Positions 8,691 to 19,077 are shown, counted from the first letter of the stretch. The stretch: 64,000 nucleotides of DNA from Nitrososphaerota archaeon (GCA_009903795.1 WYER01000025.1:25998-89997); one strand, 5' to 3'. Numbers and translations are program-made. Notes: a model not told the origin generated them from the sequence alone.

Positions 8691-9404
8691 TTATAACCTA
8701 TTTTTTATTCTTTTAACAAAATCGTACATATATAAGTAATCAAGCTCTTTTGTTAAAGCTATAAGGTATATATCTGGGTTTTTACCAATATAATCTGCTA
8801 TAGTAGCATAGTAGTTTATTACTGACTTTAGAGGTTCGTCAGACTTTAGTAATTCTTCTGGTACATTAAAACCCTTTTCCTTTAACTTCAGATAATTCTC
8901 TTTTTTATTTGATATCCCTATTGTTAAAAATAAATCGAGATCAGAAATTTTCTTAACTCCTTTTAAATCATTTACTTCTGGAAAAACCTGCGTAACAAAA
9001 AATTTAACTCCACCTTTTATTCGGGATTCTAATGTTTTTTCATTAAAAACTGCCCCTATTCTGAACTTTGAAAATGCATAATCTAAAACGTCGTTAACCT
9101 TAGTAAAGGTATAAGGTCCTTGCACCAAAAGAACGCTATTTATGCCCATCTTTTTTATACATTGCAAACGAGACTTGTTTGCTGCAAGACTTCTATGGCC
9201 TACAGATTGTGTTATTATTATTTCTTTTTCGCTCATTTTATCTTTCAAAACGCCTATCAAAGCGCATGCATCTATAGTTGGTTTTTTCAAAGGTAGATCT
9301 GGTACAAAAATACCATCTATCAGGTTTCTTAACTCGGCAGTATAATTTATTATTCTTTCAAAATTCGATAAATAAATTTCGGGTAATTCAAAATATATTT
9401 TCAT
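8691..9404 (-). CDS. MetF-like (methylenetetrahydrofolate reductase family) TIM-barrel protein
   Basis: The 237-residue protein resembles a divergent MetF barrel. ITQSVGHRSLAANKSRL corresponds to the strand carrying the substrate-contact residues, MGINSVLLVQGP to the usual LxLxGDP strand, and GVKFFVTQVFPEV to the characteristic FxxTQxFF strand. It is shorter than bacterial MetF (about 290), and the Gly-Asp after the LxLxG strand is replaced by QGP, so cofactor use may differ. It follows metK by 1 bp, pointing to methyl-group supply for methionine and S-adenosylmethionine. The family call is moderate; the reaction is inference. Confidence 0.55.
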   Translation of the reverse strand: MKIYFELPEIYLSNFERIINYTAELRNLIDGIFVPDLPLKKPTIDACALIGVLKDKMSEKEIIITQSVGHRSLAANKSRLQCIKKMGINSVLLVQGPYTFTKVNDVLDYAFSKFRIGAVFNEKTLESRIKGGVKFFVTQVFPEVNDLKGVKKISDLDLFLTIGISNKKENYLKLKEKGFNVPEELLKSDEPLKSVINYYATIADYIGKNPDIYLIALTKELDYLYMYDFVKRIKNRL

Positions 9405-9405
9405 T

Positions 9406-10590
9406 TTAATAGAGTGAGACGTTTCCTTCCAGTATTTTTAACCAAAGCTTAGGAGCTTCCTGCAGACTATCTTTTACAACGCTTTCAGCGTAGCTGCTTA
9501 CAGCTTCATCTGAAATGTCTGCACTCGCTTCAACGTAAACCGATTGCGGTTCAGTTATTGGAGATCCGATCTGGCTGAGCATATACACGTTAGCGCTCGA
9601 TATATGTTTGTTTTCTTCAACAAGCTTTTTTGCTATTTCCATTGCTAGCACAGAATAGAGTTTACCGGTATGGCTTATCGGGTTTTTTCCTGCTGTAGCC
9701 TCAAGCGACATAGGCCTAAAAGGCGTTATAAGCCCGTTAGCTCTGTTACCTCTTCCAACTTGCCCATCATCGCCATTTTCTGCACTCGTGCCCGTTACAG
9801 TCAGATAGTATATATCCTTCTCAGGCTTGTCAGCGCCGTTTATTGTAAGGTCTACCTTCATCTTCGTTATCTGCGAAGACAATTCGAGAAGCTTGATAGT
9901 TAATTGACGCTTTACTTCCAAATATTCTTCCTTACTTTTTATTAGACTTGATATCATTGCCGCAGCTATCGTAAGCTTAATTTCCTTTTCGTGCCTTAGC
10001 GCCATTACTTTTACGTCTTCACCTACTTGCGGGAAAAGTTCTTTACCTTCTTTTGAGTTTATGAATTTTTCTACTTCGAGTACAAGCCTTTCAGAGTCTG
10101 TCATCGGGTAAAATCCAACGCCGAAGCTTGTATCGTTCGCAAGAGGAATATCGTTACCTGCTTCAAAGTTCTTTATAAGGTCAACGCTTCCCTGTTTTAT
10201 TCTGTAATCCACTATTACGTGAGTTTCAGGATCAAGGTACCTAAGGTTTTGTTTTATGTAAGATTTGGCAGCTGTTATAGCTAGTCTTCCTATCGGAACT
10301 ATATCTTCTTTGTCAAGCCTTCCGATGGCTCTTCCTACAAGCATAAGATATATGGGTTCTACAACTTCTCCTCCGCCAAACCAGGCTTTTGCCTGACCGC
10401 CTACTAGAATTGCTTTATCAACGTTATGGTGTAATATTTTTCCTGTTTTTTCAAGATAATATTTACTTAGTGATACGCTTAGATTTTCGCTTATTCCGTC
10501 GCATATGGTATCTGGGTGTCCCTTCCCTTTTCTTTCTACAAATTCCATGGAGGGTTCATATTTTGGGATTTTTTTGGCACTAATAATCAT
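9406..10590 (-). CDS. metK: S-adenosylmethionine synthetase, archaeal type
   Basis: This enzyme makes S-adenosylmethionine from ATP and methionine. The 394-residue length and motifs [18 protein letters not shown] near the N-terminus, [18 protein letters not shown] in the middle, and [27 protein letters not shown] sequence in the C-terminal third are those of the archaeal MAT family, which is very divergent from bacterial MetK. It sits 1 bp after the HTH-CBS regulator and 1 bp before the MetF-like gene, a compact methyl-metabolism operon. Confidence 0.95.
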   Translation of the reverse strand: MIISAKKIPKYEPSMEFVERKGKGHPDTICDGISENLSVSLSKYYLEKTGKILHHNVDKAILVGGQAKAWFGGGEVVEPIYLMLVGRAIGRLDKEDIVPIGRLAITAAKSYIKQNLRYLDPETHVIVDYRIKQGSVDLIKNFEAGNDIPLANDTSFGVGFYPMTDSERLVLEVEKFINSKEGKELFPQVGEDVKVMALRHEKEIKLTIAAAMISSLIKSKEEYLEVKRQLTIKLLELSSQITKMKVDLTINGADKPEKDIYYLTVTGTSAENGDDGQVGRGNRANGLITPFRPMSLEATAGKNPISHTGKLYSVLAMEIAKKLVEENKHISSANVYMLSQIGSPITEPQSVYVEASADISDEAVSSYAESVVKDSLQEAPKLWLKILEGNVSLY

Positions 10591-10591
10591 C

Positions 10592-11149
10592 TTATCCTTT
10601 AAGTATGTCAGAACGGGTTATTATACCTATCACTTTTCCCTGATGAGATACAAGGACAGCGTTATAAAAAGTCAAGATAGACATAATCAAATTTATCGGA
10701 GTTGATTCATCAACTATTGGGTATGGAGGATCCATAAATTCCTCAACTTTGCCTTCCTGGATTTTTTTAATATCCTTACCTTTAAGCATATGCTGTACAA
10801 GGTTAGACTCACTTATCATCCCAACCACCTTACCATCTTCAGTAAGAACTGGTACCTGGCTTATTGAATAGCTTTGCATCATCTTTATAGCATCTAATAC
10901 CCTTGAACCGAGTTTTACATACTTTAGATCTCTTGTCATTATCTCAGCGGCTACCTTTACGTTTGAAGATCTTACCTCTTCAAGCGCTTTGAATATTTTT
11001 TTTACTTTACTGTAACTCGGATCTATGTAACCTTTTTCTACCTTGGCTATATAGGATTGACTTAATCCAGAAAGCTTTGCTAGTTCTCTCTGCGAGAGCC
11101 CCAAAGCTTTTCTAAGCTTCTTTATATCAGCAACATCATACGCGTTCAT
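10592..11149 (-). CDS. HTH (XRE-type) regulator with two CBS domains
   Basis: The 185 residues comprise an XRE helix-turn-helix (about 10-65, LGLSQRELAKLSGLSQSYIAKVEKG) followed by a CBS pair (about 70-125 and 130-185; VPVLTEDGKVVGMISESNLV and VLVSHQGKVIGIITRSDIL). CBS pairs bind adenosyl ligands such as AMP, ATP or SAM. It overlaps the oxidoreductase upstream by 14 bp and lies 1 bp before metK, so a role as an adenosyl- or SAM-sensing regulator of this operon is plausible but unproven. Confidence 0.9.
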   Translation of the reverse strand: MNAYDVADIKKLRKALGLSQRELAKLSGLSQSYIAKVEKGYIDPSYSKVKKIFKALEEVRSSNVKVAAEIMTRDLKYVKLGSRVLDAIKMMQSYSISQVPVLTEDGKVVGMISESNLVQHMLKGKDIKKIQEGKVEEFMDPPYPIVDESTPINLIMSILTFYNAVLVSHQGKVIGIITRSDILKG

Positions 11150-12464
11150 AAAATATCCTCGAAGCTATGATCAGAGAATCCCAAACGGGAGCGAAAGGCG
11201 GAGCATATGGAACACCTGAAAAGAACATCTTATCAACAGTTATTTCGTTTTCTATAGCCAATGAAAGATAAGCCAAGCGCCCCCAAACGTTTTTTCCTAT
11301 AACTTGAGCTCCTATAGGTACTCTTCTTTTTTTATCAAATATTACTTTCATATAAACTTCTTCAGGAGGTGGGTAATAACTTGCTTTAGCGTTGTGTTTG
11401 ATCTTAACAGGGAAGACATCGATCCCGTGTTTTTTAGCTTCTTCTTCGCTTATTCCAACTACGCCTATTTCAATATCGTAAAATTTTGTGATAGAGCTCC
11501 CTACGCTTCCTGGAAACTTTATATTTTGATTGCCTATGTTTGAACCAGCTACGTAACCCTCTTTGTTGGCTTCTGGAGCAAACGGTGCATACCTTTTTCT
11601 TCCTTTTATTACCAAATCGTTTACCTCCACATTATCGCCTGCAGCATAAACGCTGGGATCACTGGTACGCATATTTTCATCAACCCATATAGCACCTGTT
11701 TCGCCAATCTTTAGACCCATTGATCTAGCAAGCTCCACGTTTGGTTTTACACCTATCCCGAGCACAGCTGCGTCAAAAATCGGCTGCTCAGAGTCGCCAA
11801 CAACTCTTACCTTATCGCCTATGTTTTCAAGCGCCCTAACTGTAAAACCTTCAACAACCCTTATAGATTTCTTTTCCATTTCTTGCCTTATAAGTTGGCT
11901 GTAATCGGGATCAAGATTTGGCATTAAACGCTTCATTTCAAATACAGTTACGTTTTTATTTATTTTTGATAATGCTTCTGCCATTTCAAGACCTACATAG
12001 CCCCCTCCTATAACTGCTACATTCTTAAGGCCTTGCAGATCTTTTCTTAACTTTTCTCCATCTTCTAGATGACGCAAAACGTAAACATGATTTACCTCTA
12101 ACCATTTTTTGTCAGGAACGAACGGAATTGCTCCAGTAGCCAGTATTAAGTAATCGAAGCTTTCTGTTTTTTCGCCCTCATTTGAAATTCGTGTTAATTC
12201 TTTGGCTTTCAAATCAACTTTAGTAACCTTGGTGTTTGTACTCACATCAATCTTTCTTTCTTTTCTAAAGAACTCTGGCGTGTACGTTACAAGGTCGTTT
12301 ATGTCTTGAACGAGGTTTTCTACAAAATATGGGAGACCACAGGGTGCATATGAAACATATGAAGATTCTTCAAAAACCTTAACTTCAGATTGCGGTAAAA
12401 GTTTCCTGACTCTTGAAGCAGCGCTCATTCCGGCGGCTCCGCCGCCAACAACAATAACCTTCAT
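11136..12464 (-). CDS. CoA-disulfide reductase / NADH oxidase family flavoprotein
   Basis: This is a 442-residue pyridine-nucleotide disulfide oxidoreductase. The FAD motif VVGGGAAGMSAASRVRKL is N-terminal, the active-site single Cys is in SYVSYAPCGLPYFVE (near residue 43), and the NAD motif is VAVIGGGYVGLEMAEAL near residue 150. A single Cys rather than a CxxxxC pair is typical of CoA-disulfide reductases and NADH oxidases. It heads the operon with the HTH-CBS regulator and metK. Possible substrates are CoA or other low-molecular-weight disulfides, or oxygen; sequence alone does not decide. Confidence 0.88.
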   Translation of the reverse strand: MKVIVVGGGAAGMSAASRVRKLLPQSEVKVFEESSYVSYAPCGLPYFVENLVQDINDLVTYTPEFFRKERKIDVSTNTKVTKVDLKAKELTRISNEGEKTESFDYLILATGAIPFVPDKKWLEVNHVYVLRHLEDGEKLRKDLQGLKNVAVIGGGYVGLEMAEALSKINKNVTVFEMKRLMPNLDPDYSQLIRQEMEKKSIRVVEGFTVRALENIGDKVRVVGDSEQPIFDAAVLGIGVKPNVELARSMGLKIGETGAIWVDENMRTSDPSVYAAGDNVEVNDLVIKGRKRYAPFAPEANKEGYVAGSNIGNQNIKFPGSVGSSITKFYDIEIGVVGISEEEAKKHGIDVFPVKIKHNAKASYYPPPEEVYMKVIFDKKRRVPIGAQVIGKNVWGRLAYLSLAIENEITVDKMFFSGVPYAPPFAPVWDSLIIASRIFYERV

Positions 12465-12484
12465 GGTAAAGACTAAATAAAATG

Positions 12485-12495
12485 AATAATTTAAC
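12485..12495 (-). promoter_or_regulatory. TATA box of the oxidoreductase-metK operon
   Basis: The minus-strand sequence GTTAAATTATT is centred about 26 nt upstream of the ATG at 12464. Confidence 0.5.
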
Positions 12496-12599
12496 TTTTT
12501 TTAACTCAATTTTAAACAGTTTTTAACGTATAAGATGAAAATCCATCTCGTTATTCATGAATAACTTTTATAGAAAAAGTTTTCACTTAACAAAAATAT

Positions 12600-12875
12600 A
12601 AAAATATAACATTACATAATGTCAAACTTAAAGAGAAGCAAAAATCGCTTAGGAGAAAGGCTATAACTTATGAAGGCTTAAGAAGTTTGACTGAGTTTGC
12701 GTGCCCCTGTTGCAACTTCAAAATAGATTGGCTATTGTAATAATATTATAGAAGGGACTTTCCCTGTGATAAGTATACTAAGTGTCAGGGATCATTTTGC
12801 CATTTCACCGGAATAATTTGAAAGCGTTCTGCGAGTAAGCATATTTACGAAGCGGGAAGCAATGTCAATAAGGTT
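12600..12875 (+). pseudogene. TnpB-type transposase relic, C-terminal part (second family)
   Basis: No long frame survives, but the stretch aligns by eye with the better-preserved relic at 57505-57847. Shared blocks include CTTAGGAGAAAGG, a cysteine-coding segment around 12698-12718 (TGCCCCTGTTGC), GGGACTTTCCCT and the terminal GTAAGCATATT...GCGGGAAGC near 12834-12860. This corresponds to the zinc-ribbon and C-terminal tail of an IS605-family TnpB. It abuts the fragment of a CBS-domain gene on the other strand. Confidence 0.5.
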
Positions 12876-13031
12876 AGGGTAGCTCGCCTCTTTTTCTCCT
12901 TTCAGTATGTATCTAAGAACTTCTTTTTCAAGTATTGTTCCTACAAGCTCCCCGTGTTCATTTACAACAGCAACTACCTGCGCGTCACTTGTTTTAAAAA
13001 CTTCTAAAACATCAGAACCTGAAGCAGATTT
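12870..13031 (-). pseudogene. CBS-domain gene fragment between two TnpB relics
   Basis: Minus-strand translation from 13031 downwards gives SASGSDVLEVFKTSDAQVVA, then VVNEHGELVGTILEKEVLRY and ILKGEKEASYPNL, a recognisable C-terminal CBS domain. There is no start codon. Upstream it stops dead at the right end of the TnpB element at 13032, and downstream it runs into the relic at 12600-12875. Removing the element in silico joins the frame to only about 10 further codons before a stop, so the 5' part of the gene has been lost rather than merely interrupted. Confidence 0.6.
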
Positions 13032-13936
13032 CTGACATCCTCCCCGCCTTAAAGGGCTAGTTTTTCTTTAAGGCGGATCATGGGTTTGTGGTTTATTGCC
13101 TTCATCTTCATCGCTTCATAGCTAGTGGTTACCTACCCCGCTCCGTTCGTCCAGCGATAGACCACGGGCTGTGCCTCCAGCCACTTACCCTTATCCTCAA
13201 CGGACTCGGGGATATGTAGAATGTTTATTGCCCCGTTCAGATCAGCGTTTATTACCTTCCCTGTGTGAGGACACTTAAACAAGCCTCTTTTAATCCTCCC
13301 GTTTTCGTGAATTTCCCCACACAGGGAACACATCTTAGATGTATTTTCTTCATACACAAGCTTACCTTTATTCCGTATTCTTCTGCTACATTCTTGATTC
13401 GCTTTATTATTGATAAATAGTTCCAAAAGTTTGTATTTCTTTCATTTCCTTCAATTTTGTACCTGTCATGTCTAATCAGCAAAAACAGGTTATCTTTCTT
13501 TTTATGTGGAGGCTATGGCTTATCCACTTGGGCAATTCATTTTCTTTCTTCTTTTTGCTTAGCTCGAAAAACGATTTTTACGCAGAAGCGTTCTTTCGCG
13601 TTACTTGCTGAACGTTTGCCCCGTGCAACACAGCCTTATATTTTTCATAAACTATTTTTTCTGTTTTATTAAAATCTACGAGCTAGTGTTTTTTGTACTG
13701 CTCAAGCCTCAACTTATTAACTTCGTTCCAACACTCAACGAATGCCTTTCCGAGAGCTTTTAGTTTAGCTTTTATTTCTTTTCCTGAAATGATGCGCACC
13801 GTGTTTGATCGTCGCAAGCTTTCGTTATATTGTCCTAATTAAGATTATAAATACTTTAGCCTTTTTCGTGAGAAACACGTTAGCAAAGTATTTCAGCATC
13901 CCCGTCTCTAGAAGAGGCGAGGCTTTCTTTCGTTTT
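13032..13936 (-). mobile_element. Decayed IS200/IS605-type (tnpB-only) element, longest copy in the window
   Basis: The 905-bp element is bounded on the minus strand by a left end starting after TTAC (13937-13940) with AAAACGAAAGAAAGCCTCGC and a hairpin-forming CGCCTCTTCTAGAGACGGGG. The right end is the terminal block GGCGGGGAGGATGTCAG (13032-13048). It holds a tnpB pseudogene and the 3' region expected to make the TnpB guide RNA. No tnpA is present. It ends about 80 bp upstream of trpB2 and defines the family of smaller copies at 23086, 34622, 47712 and 55690. Confidence 0.8.
13133..13830 (-). pseudogene. tnpB: tnpB pseudogene (RNA-guided nuclease of IS605 family)
   Basis: N-terminal sequence is readable from about 13800 (ISGKEIKAKLKALGKAFVEC), interrupted by stop codons. 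The middle of the protein is deleted. The C-terminal part is readable with one frameshift: LIRHDRYKIEGNERNTNFWN, then NTSKMCSLCGEIHENGR, RGLFKCPHTGKVINADLNGA and VVYRWTNGAG before the stop at 13133. The last zinc-ribbon cysteine is Thr (CPHTG), while the third RuvC aspartate (NADLNGA) is kept. The nuclease is certainly inactive. Confidence 0.85.
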
Positions 13937-13982
13937 GTAAAACGAATAAATTATTACTTAAATGCAATAAAAAATACATTAA

Positions 13983-15284
<1,302 letters not shown>

Positions 15285-15328
15285 CGTTGTATGTAAGACA
15301 TTATTTTTTAATTTAAATTTCATATTTT

Positions 15329-15847
15329 TTAATAAATGGTTATACTCTTTACAAAACTGATTTGTTTAATTTTTGGAATAAGATCTCCCTGTATTTGTCC
15401 GTCTGTAATTATGTAAAGTTTTGGTTCTTCATAAATATCTGGATCTTCAGCAATGACTTGCTTGATACTTAATTTTGCAGATGAGATCAAAGATGAAACA
15501 GCAGCAACAATACCCTCTTCTTTAGGATCTTTTGCTGTAATTTCTATCACCCCATAGCCAAGTTCAGAAGCAACAGAAATCATGTTTACTGTTGCCTTTA
15601 GTTTTGAAAAAACATTAGATAAAAAAGGATCTGATGATATTTCTTTGACTAACGATTTTACTACTCTTTGATCCACTTCTGCGGCCCTTGCTATTGAAAC
15701 ATAGGGAATCTCTATGTCGTTACAGTATATCGATCCATCTTTAATAGATAGACCATAAGAAATTAACTTTTTAATTAACTTGACCTTAGCGGGTTTATCT
15801 TTATACCTTTCTAGTAATATTTTCATAAATGAAACCAATTTTGCCAT
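15329..15847 (-). CDS. ACT-domain regulator of amino acid metabolism (COG2150-like)
   Basis: The 172-residue protein has an N-terminal winged-helix-like part (about 1-85, VSIARAAEVDQRVVKSLVKEI) and a C-terminal ACT-like part (about 90-172, GYGVIEITAKDPKEEGIVAAVSSLI), the layout of archaeal COG2150 regulators. It converges on trpB2, 44 bp apart. A role as an amino-acid-responsive DNA-binding regulator is inferred from domain content; the ligand is unknown. Confidence 0.7.
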   Translation of the reverse strand: MAKLVSFMKILLERYKDKPAKVKLIKKLISYGLSIKDGSIYCNDIEIPYVSIARAAEVDQRVVKSLVKEISSDPFLSNVFSKLKATVNMISVASELGYGVIEITAKDPKEEGIVAAVSSLISSAKLSIKQVIAEDPDIYEEPKLYIITDGQIQGDLIPKIKQISFVKSITIY

Positions 15848-16103
15848 AATTTAGCTTTCATTATATTTAAGTTTAGCTGATATGCTGTTAACTACCTTGA
15901 CCATGTGGTTTCAGCTTTCAATCTAATTCAGAAATACTAGCAACCGCAAGACTGAGTAAGCTTGTATCAACGTTCGGAGCCATATTTGGGTAGGTATTCT
16001 AATTTTCTCAAACCCGAAAATTTATCAGCTTTGTAAGTTGGCTATCTTCAACTTGCTAAAGCGAGTTTTACTTCCTTAATCCTCGTTAGGTTAAATAAAG
16101 GGT

Positions 16104-16114
16104 AAAATTTAAAT
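16104..16114 (+). promoter_or_regulatory. TATA box for tRNA-Tyr
   Basis: The sequence AAAATTTAAAT lies 25-35 nt upstream of the mature tRNA 5' end at 16139, the normal position for an archaeal tRNA promoter. Confidence 0.55.
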
Positions 16115-16138
16115 CTAAACAGTAGATAGTCATTTATG

Positions 16139-16256
16139 CCCGCGGTAGCTCAGCCTGGTAGAGCTTCCGGCTGTAGAGGCCTGCAGAGGCTGGCCTTATC
16201 AGCATACCAGGCTCACAGATACCGGAGTGTCGCAGGTTCAAATCCTGCCCGCGGGA
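16139..16256 (+). tRNA. tRNA-Tyr (GUA) with a 44-nt intron at 37/38
   Basis: The acceptor stem CCCGCGG (16139-16145) pairs with CCGCGGG (16249-16255). The D stem is GCTC/GAGC and the T arm is GCAGG-TTCAAAT-CCTGC. The anticodon stem TCCGG/CCGGA encloses anticodon GUA at 16173-16175. The first base pair is C1-G72 with discriminator A, the archaeal tRNA-Tyr identity. The intron is 16177-16220. A canonical bulge-helix-bulge is visible: 4-bp helix CTGT/ACAG flanked by 3-nt bulges AGA and ATA. CCA is not encoded. Confidence 0.95.
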
Positions 16257-16416
16257 TCATTAATGTTGATTAACACATTTCTTAATCAAAGTTAATCCTT
16301 CTGTTGGTTAAACTGAAGTTATAACAATAGCCTAAGTGGAATGGTACAACACATTTTACGTTGGAAACATGCTTAGAACATAGAACCCATAGAACCTTTT
16401 AAAATGTCTAGCTGTC

Positions 16417-16566
16417 ATGATTCTTAAGAAAAACTCAGAAATAATGAACGAAGTGGTTAAATTGTTTGTTGCTCGGCCTATATTACTTGAAACCTCTACT
16501 AATTCAGAAGAAATCTATAAAGAGCTCTCTATCTTGAAAGTTTTTTATTTGAAGTTCGATAAATAA
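16417..16566 (+). CDS. Possible 49-residue protein, unknown
   Basis: ATG to TAA encodes MILKKNSEIMNEVVKLFVAR followed by a helix-rich, charged tail ending KVFYLKFDK. It has no recognised motif and no obvious TATA box or ribosome site. It ends immediately before the left end of a TnpB relic and may be a gene fragment cut by that insertion. Confidence 0.25.
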   Translation: MILKKNSEIMNEVVKLFVARPILLETSTNSEEIYKELSILKVFYLKFDK

Positions 16567-16990
16567 GTTACAAACTTCGCCCCTTCTAGTGTTAGATAAA
16601 AACTTTTAATCTAAAAATACAATCTTGTTGTAAGATGCATTCCTCTGGTCAACTTAGCAGATAAGGAGCAGTAGTTGATTTCTCCTATAATACAAAAGGA
16701 TTACATCTACGAAGTTAAGTATATGAATAAATTGCAGTAAATAATTATGACAGGAGATATTCTACACAAAACAAAGAACGAACGGTATGCTTGTGAAGGT
16801 AGGCTTTGAAGAAACTGAAAATTGAAAGAAGAGCAAGCATATTATTTACGATAAAAAGAAAAACATTCAAGTCGAATTCTCGAGGGGAACAAAGTAACTT
16901 CATTGAGTTAGGCATCAACGTTTTAGCAAACGTAGACACTGAGCTTGTAATAAAGCCTAAGAAAAATTCAAGCTAAAATGGGATCTAATA
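16567..16990 (+). pseudogene. TnpB element relic: left end plus N-terminal/middle coding fragment
   Basis: The segment starts with TTACAAACTTCGCCCCTTCT, matching the left-end consensus (TTAC then a C/T-rich hairpin). Around 16850-16970, plus-strand translation gives RKTFKSNSRGEQSNFIELGI followed by NVLANVDTELVIKPKK, resembling the RuvC-I strand region of TnpB (ideally D-x-G-x-N). The Asp is Glu here and several stops are present. The call rests on weak similarity. Confidence 0.4.
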
Positions 16991-17329
16991 CAAGGCAAGG
17001 TTTGCAGGTTAAAATTACATTTTCATAATTGAAAAAGGATTACATTGAATTCTTTACATTTTTTTATTAATATTAGAACGATCAAAAAATATTGGCCGAA
17101 GTGTATATTTACTTCATGGTGGATGCTTAATAGTTCAACAAACACGTTATATAAAAAAGAAAGAATACGAATACAATTATACATTATGTAACAAATGAGC
17201 TCTAAGAAAAACTGCTCATCAGCTCCAATACAAAGTAGGACTTTAGTTTCTTAAGTCCATAAGGTTAAACTATTGCCGGGCGCGTTAAAACAAAAGACAT
17301 ATTATGCTAAAAATAACATTTAGATTGGT

Positions 17330-18715
17330 ATGGAAAGGCCTAACGTTATTCTGATCATTCTTGATACGCTCAGAAAAGATGGCCTTAGCTGTTACAACAA
17401 TAAAGTCAGGACCCCCTTTTTTGAGAGCTTCTGTTCTGAAGCTCAGTTTTACAGAAACGCTATAGCTCCTTCTCCATGGACTGTGCCTTCATCTGTATCT
17501 TTTTTTACAGGGAAATACGCTTCAGACCATGGAGTTCATGAAGAACTTAAAGGAAATGTTTACCCCAACGTTTATGAGAAGCTTAAAAATTACAGTGGTG
17601 AGCTACTTGCAGAAAGGTTAAAGAAAAAAGGGTACAACACTTTAGGAATAACCTCCAACGACTGGATAGGCCCAGGAACAGGGTTTGACAGGGGGTTTAA
17701 CGCATATATGTACAACGCAGGCCCAGTTGACACACTAATTAATAAGATCGAAAAGGAGTTAAGGCCTGAAATAAGAAAGTACGGAAGTAGTTTTTACGAA
17801 ATAGCTATGAACGCTATTAAAGGAAAAATCAACGGTTTTAGTTTTTTAAAAGATTATCTTTACTACAGAAAAATGAACAAAAACCTGGAAAACATGGGCT
17901 ATCCTGAGAATAAAGATGGCGGAAACATAGTAAACATACTGAAGAACATTTCGCTCGAACAGCCTTTCTTACTTTTTCTTAACTTTATGGAAGCGCATGA
18001 GCCTTACAGAACGTTATACAGAAAAAGGAAAAAATACGCGAACGTAGGTTTACTTATCACTGCACTCTATCTTGAAGGTAAGCTGAACTCGGATCTGATT
18101 TCCGATACTTTAAAAGATTATTATAATGAGTCATTTCTCCTTGACAATTTTGTTTCAGAGATAATACAGTATATCAAGGAAGAAGGCGTTTTCGAGAATA
18201 CGCTCTTTATAGTTACTTCAGACCACGGACAAGCGCTGTTTGAAAAGGGCTTCTTTGGGCACGGCATATTTCTTTACGATGAAATCATAGAAGTTCCACT
18301 TATAATAAAATACCCTAAGAATTATAGACCAATCAAAGATGATGAGAAAAAATACTTTAACATCAAGGACCTCTTTGGCCTTATAGACGAAATTACTGAT
18401 GGCGAAAATCCCGAAGATATGCAAAAAGATATTAGCTTCTCAGAATCCTTTGGGTCAAACGTACAGGTTTCTGCTCTTTCTGTGCTTAATGAAAGGCTTA
18501 AAACCAAGCTTGAAGAGCTTGTAGCTCCAAGAAAAGCCGTATATAAAAAAGGTTACAAGTTAGTGGTAAACGGTATATCAGGCGATGTGGAGGAATTTAA
18601 AAAAGGCAAAATAAATAAAGATCCTAAGGATGAAAAAGAAATTTTTAACGAAATGCTTGACGAGCTTTACTTTTTTAAGGGAAAAGAAAAGTTTAAACTT
18701 CCTCAGAGATTATAA
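17330..18715 (+). CDS. Sulfatase-fold (alkaline phosphatase superfamily) hydrolase or transferase
   Basis: The 461-residue cytosolic-looking protein (no signal peptide) opens with RPNVILIILDTLRKDGLSCY, the first metal-binding Asp. It has SPWTVPSSVSFFTGKYASDHG where sulfatases have their Cx(P/A)xR nucleophile site, and TSDHGQALFEKGFFGHG carrying the Asp-His metal ligands. The formylglycine motif is absent. The nucleophile is more likely the Thr or Ser in WTVPS, as in phosphoglycerol transferases and phosphatases. It stands alone in gene-poor DNA. The substrate is unknown. Confidence 0.85.
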   Translation: MERPNVILIILDTLRKDGLSCYNNKVRTPFFESFCSEAQFYRNAIAPSPWTVPSSVSFFTGKYASDHGVHEELKGNVYPNVYEKLKNYSGELLAERLKKKGYNTLGITSNDWIGPGTGFDRGFNAYMYNAGPVDTLINKIEKELRPEIRKYGSSFYEIAMNAIKGKINGFSFLKDYLYYRKMNKNLENMGYPENKDGGNIVNILKNISLEQPFLLFLNFMEAHEPYRTLYRKRKKYANVGLLITALYLEGKLNSDLISDTLKDYYNESFLLDNFVSEIIQYIKEEGVFENTLFIVTSDHGQALFEKGFFGHGIFLYDEIIEVPLIIKYPKNYRPIKDDEKKYFNIKDLFGLIDEITDGENPEDMQKDISFSESFGSNVQVSALSVLNERLKTKLEELVAPRKAVYKKGYKLVVNGISGDVEEFKKGKINKDPKDEKEIFNEMLDELYFFKGKEKFKLPQRL

Positions 18716-18900
18716 AATCTTATAGTTCTTTATCAACTAAAAAGTGCAAAAGGTCCTTCTTATTTACACTATCCACGATGCCGTATTCAACATTTTTAAA
18801 ATTTGAACAGTTTGTGTACGTATGGGTAATAGGGCGGTAGCAAAGATCCAACTTCTTCTTTAGTAAGAAATAAGAGGTACGTGAACACACATAGGGAGGA

Positions 18901-19074
18901 GGTGGGAATACAGTAAGGGTTCCCCATGAGGTCTTCTTCGGCGTGTAAGTAAGTACTTCGAGACAGGAGCGTAAGGCTTCCGATGAACTTGTGAGGGAGT
19001 TGCATAAAGCTGTGAAGCCAAAGCTCTACGCGTACGATAGGTATGCTATTGCGTACCTACATGCGCCTACGTAG
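18901..19074 (+). pseudogene. Decayed coding fragment, unrecognised
   Basis: One plus-strand frame with a single internal stop reads GGNTVRVPHEVFFGV, stop, then KASDELVRELHKAVKPKLYA and YDRYAIAYLHAPT to a TAG at 19072. The composition looks like real protein rather than noise, so this is probably the tail of a dead gene, possibly a transposase. I could not name the family. Confidence 0.3.
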
Positions 19075-19077
19075 AGC
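19023..19077 (+). repeat. Strong 55-nt imperfect palindrome
   Basis: GCTCTACG (19023-19030) pairs with CGTAGAGC (19070-19077). Inside, GTACG-ATAG pairs with CTAT-(TG)-CGTAC around the loop GTATG. It overlaps the end of the decayed coding fragment. It could be a transposon-end hairpin or a structured RNA. Confidence 0.45.

Larger units (their letters stand above)
16257..17329 (+). other. Gene-poor stretch with transposon debris
   Basis: Apart from the short frame at 16417-16566 and the TnpB relic at 16567-16990, I see no gene on either strand. The rest is AT-rich with no long frame. The last 60 bp before 17330 must hold the promoter of the sulfatase-fold gene. Confidence 0.5.

Noticed and set aside
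13252..13482. Open frame of 76 residues beside the TnpB C-terminal frame
   Set aside because: It is the neighbouring frame of the same tnpB pseudogene before a frameshift, not a separate gene.
16745..16939. Minus-strand frame of 64 residues
   Set aside because: The opposite strand carries TnpB-like sequence; the minus frame has no family resemblance and no promoter.
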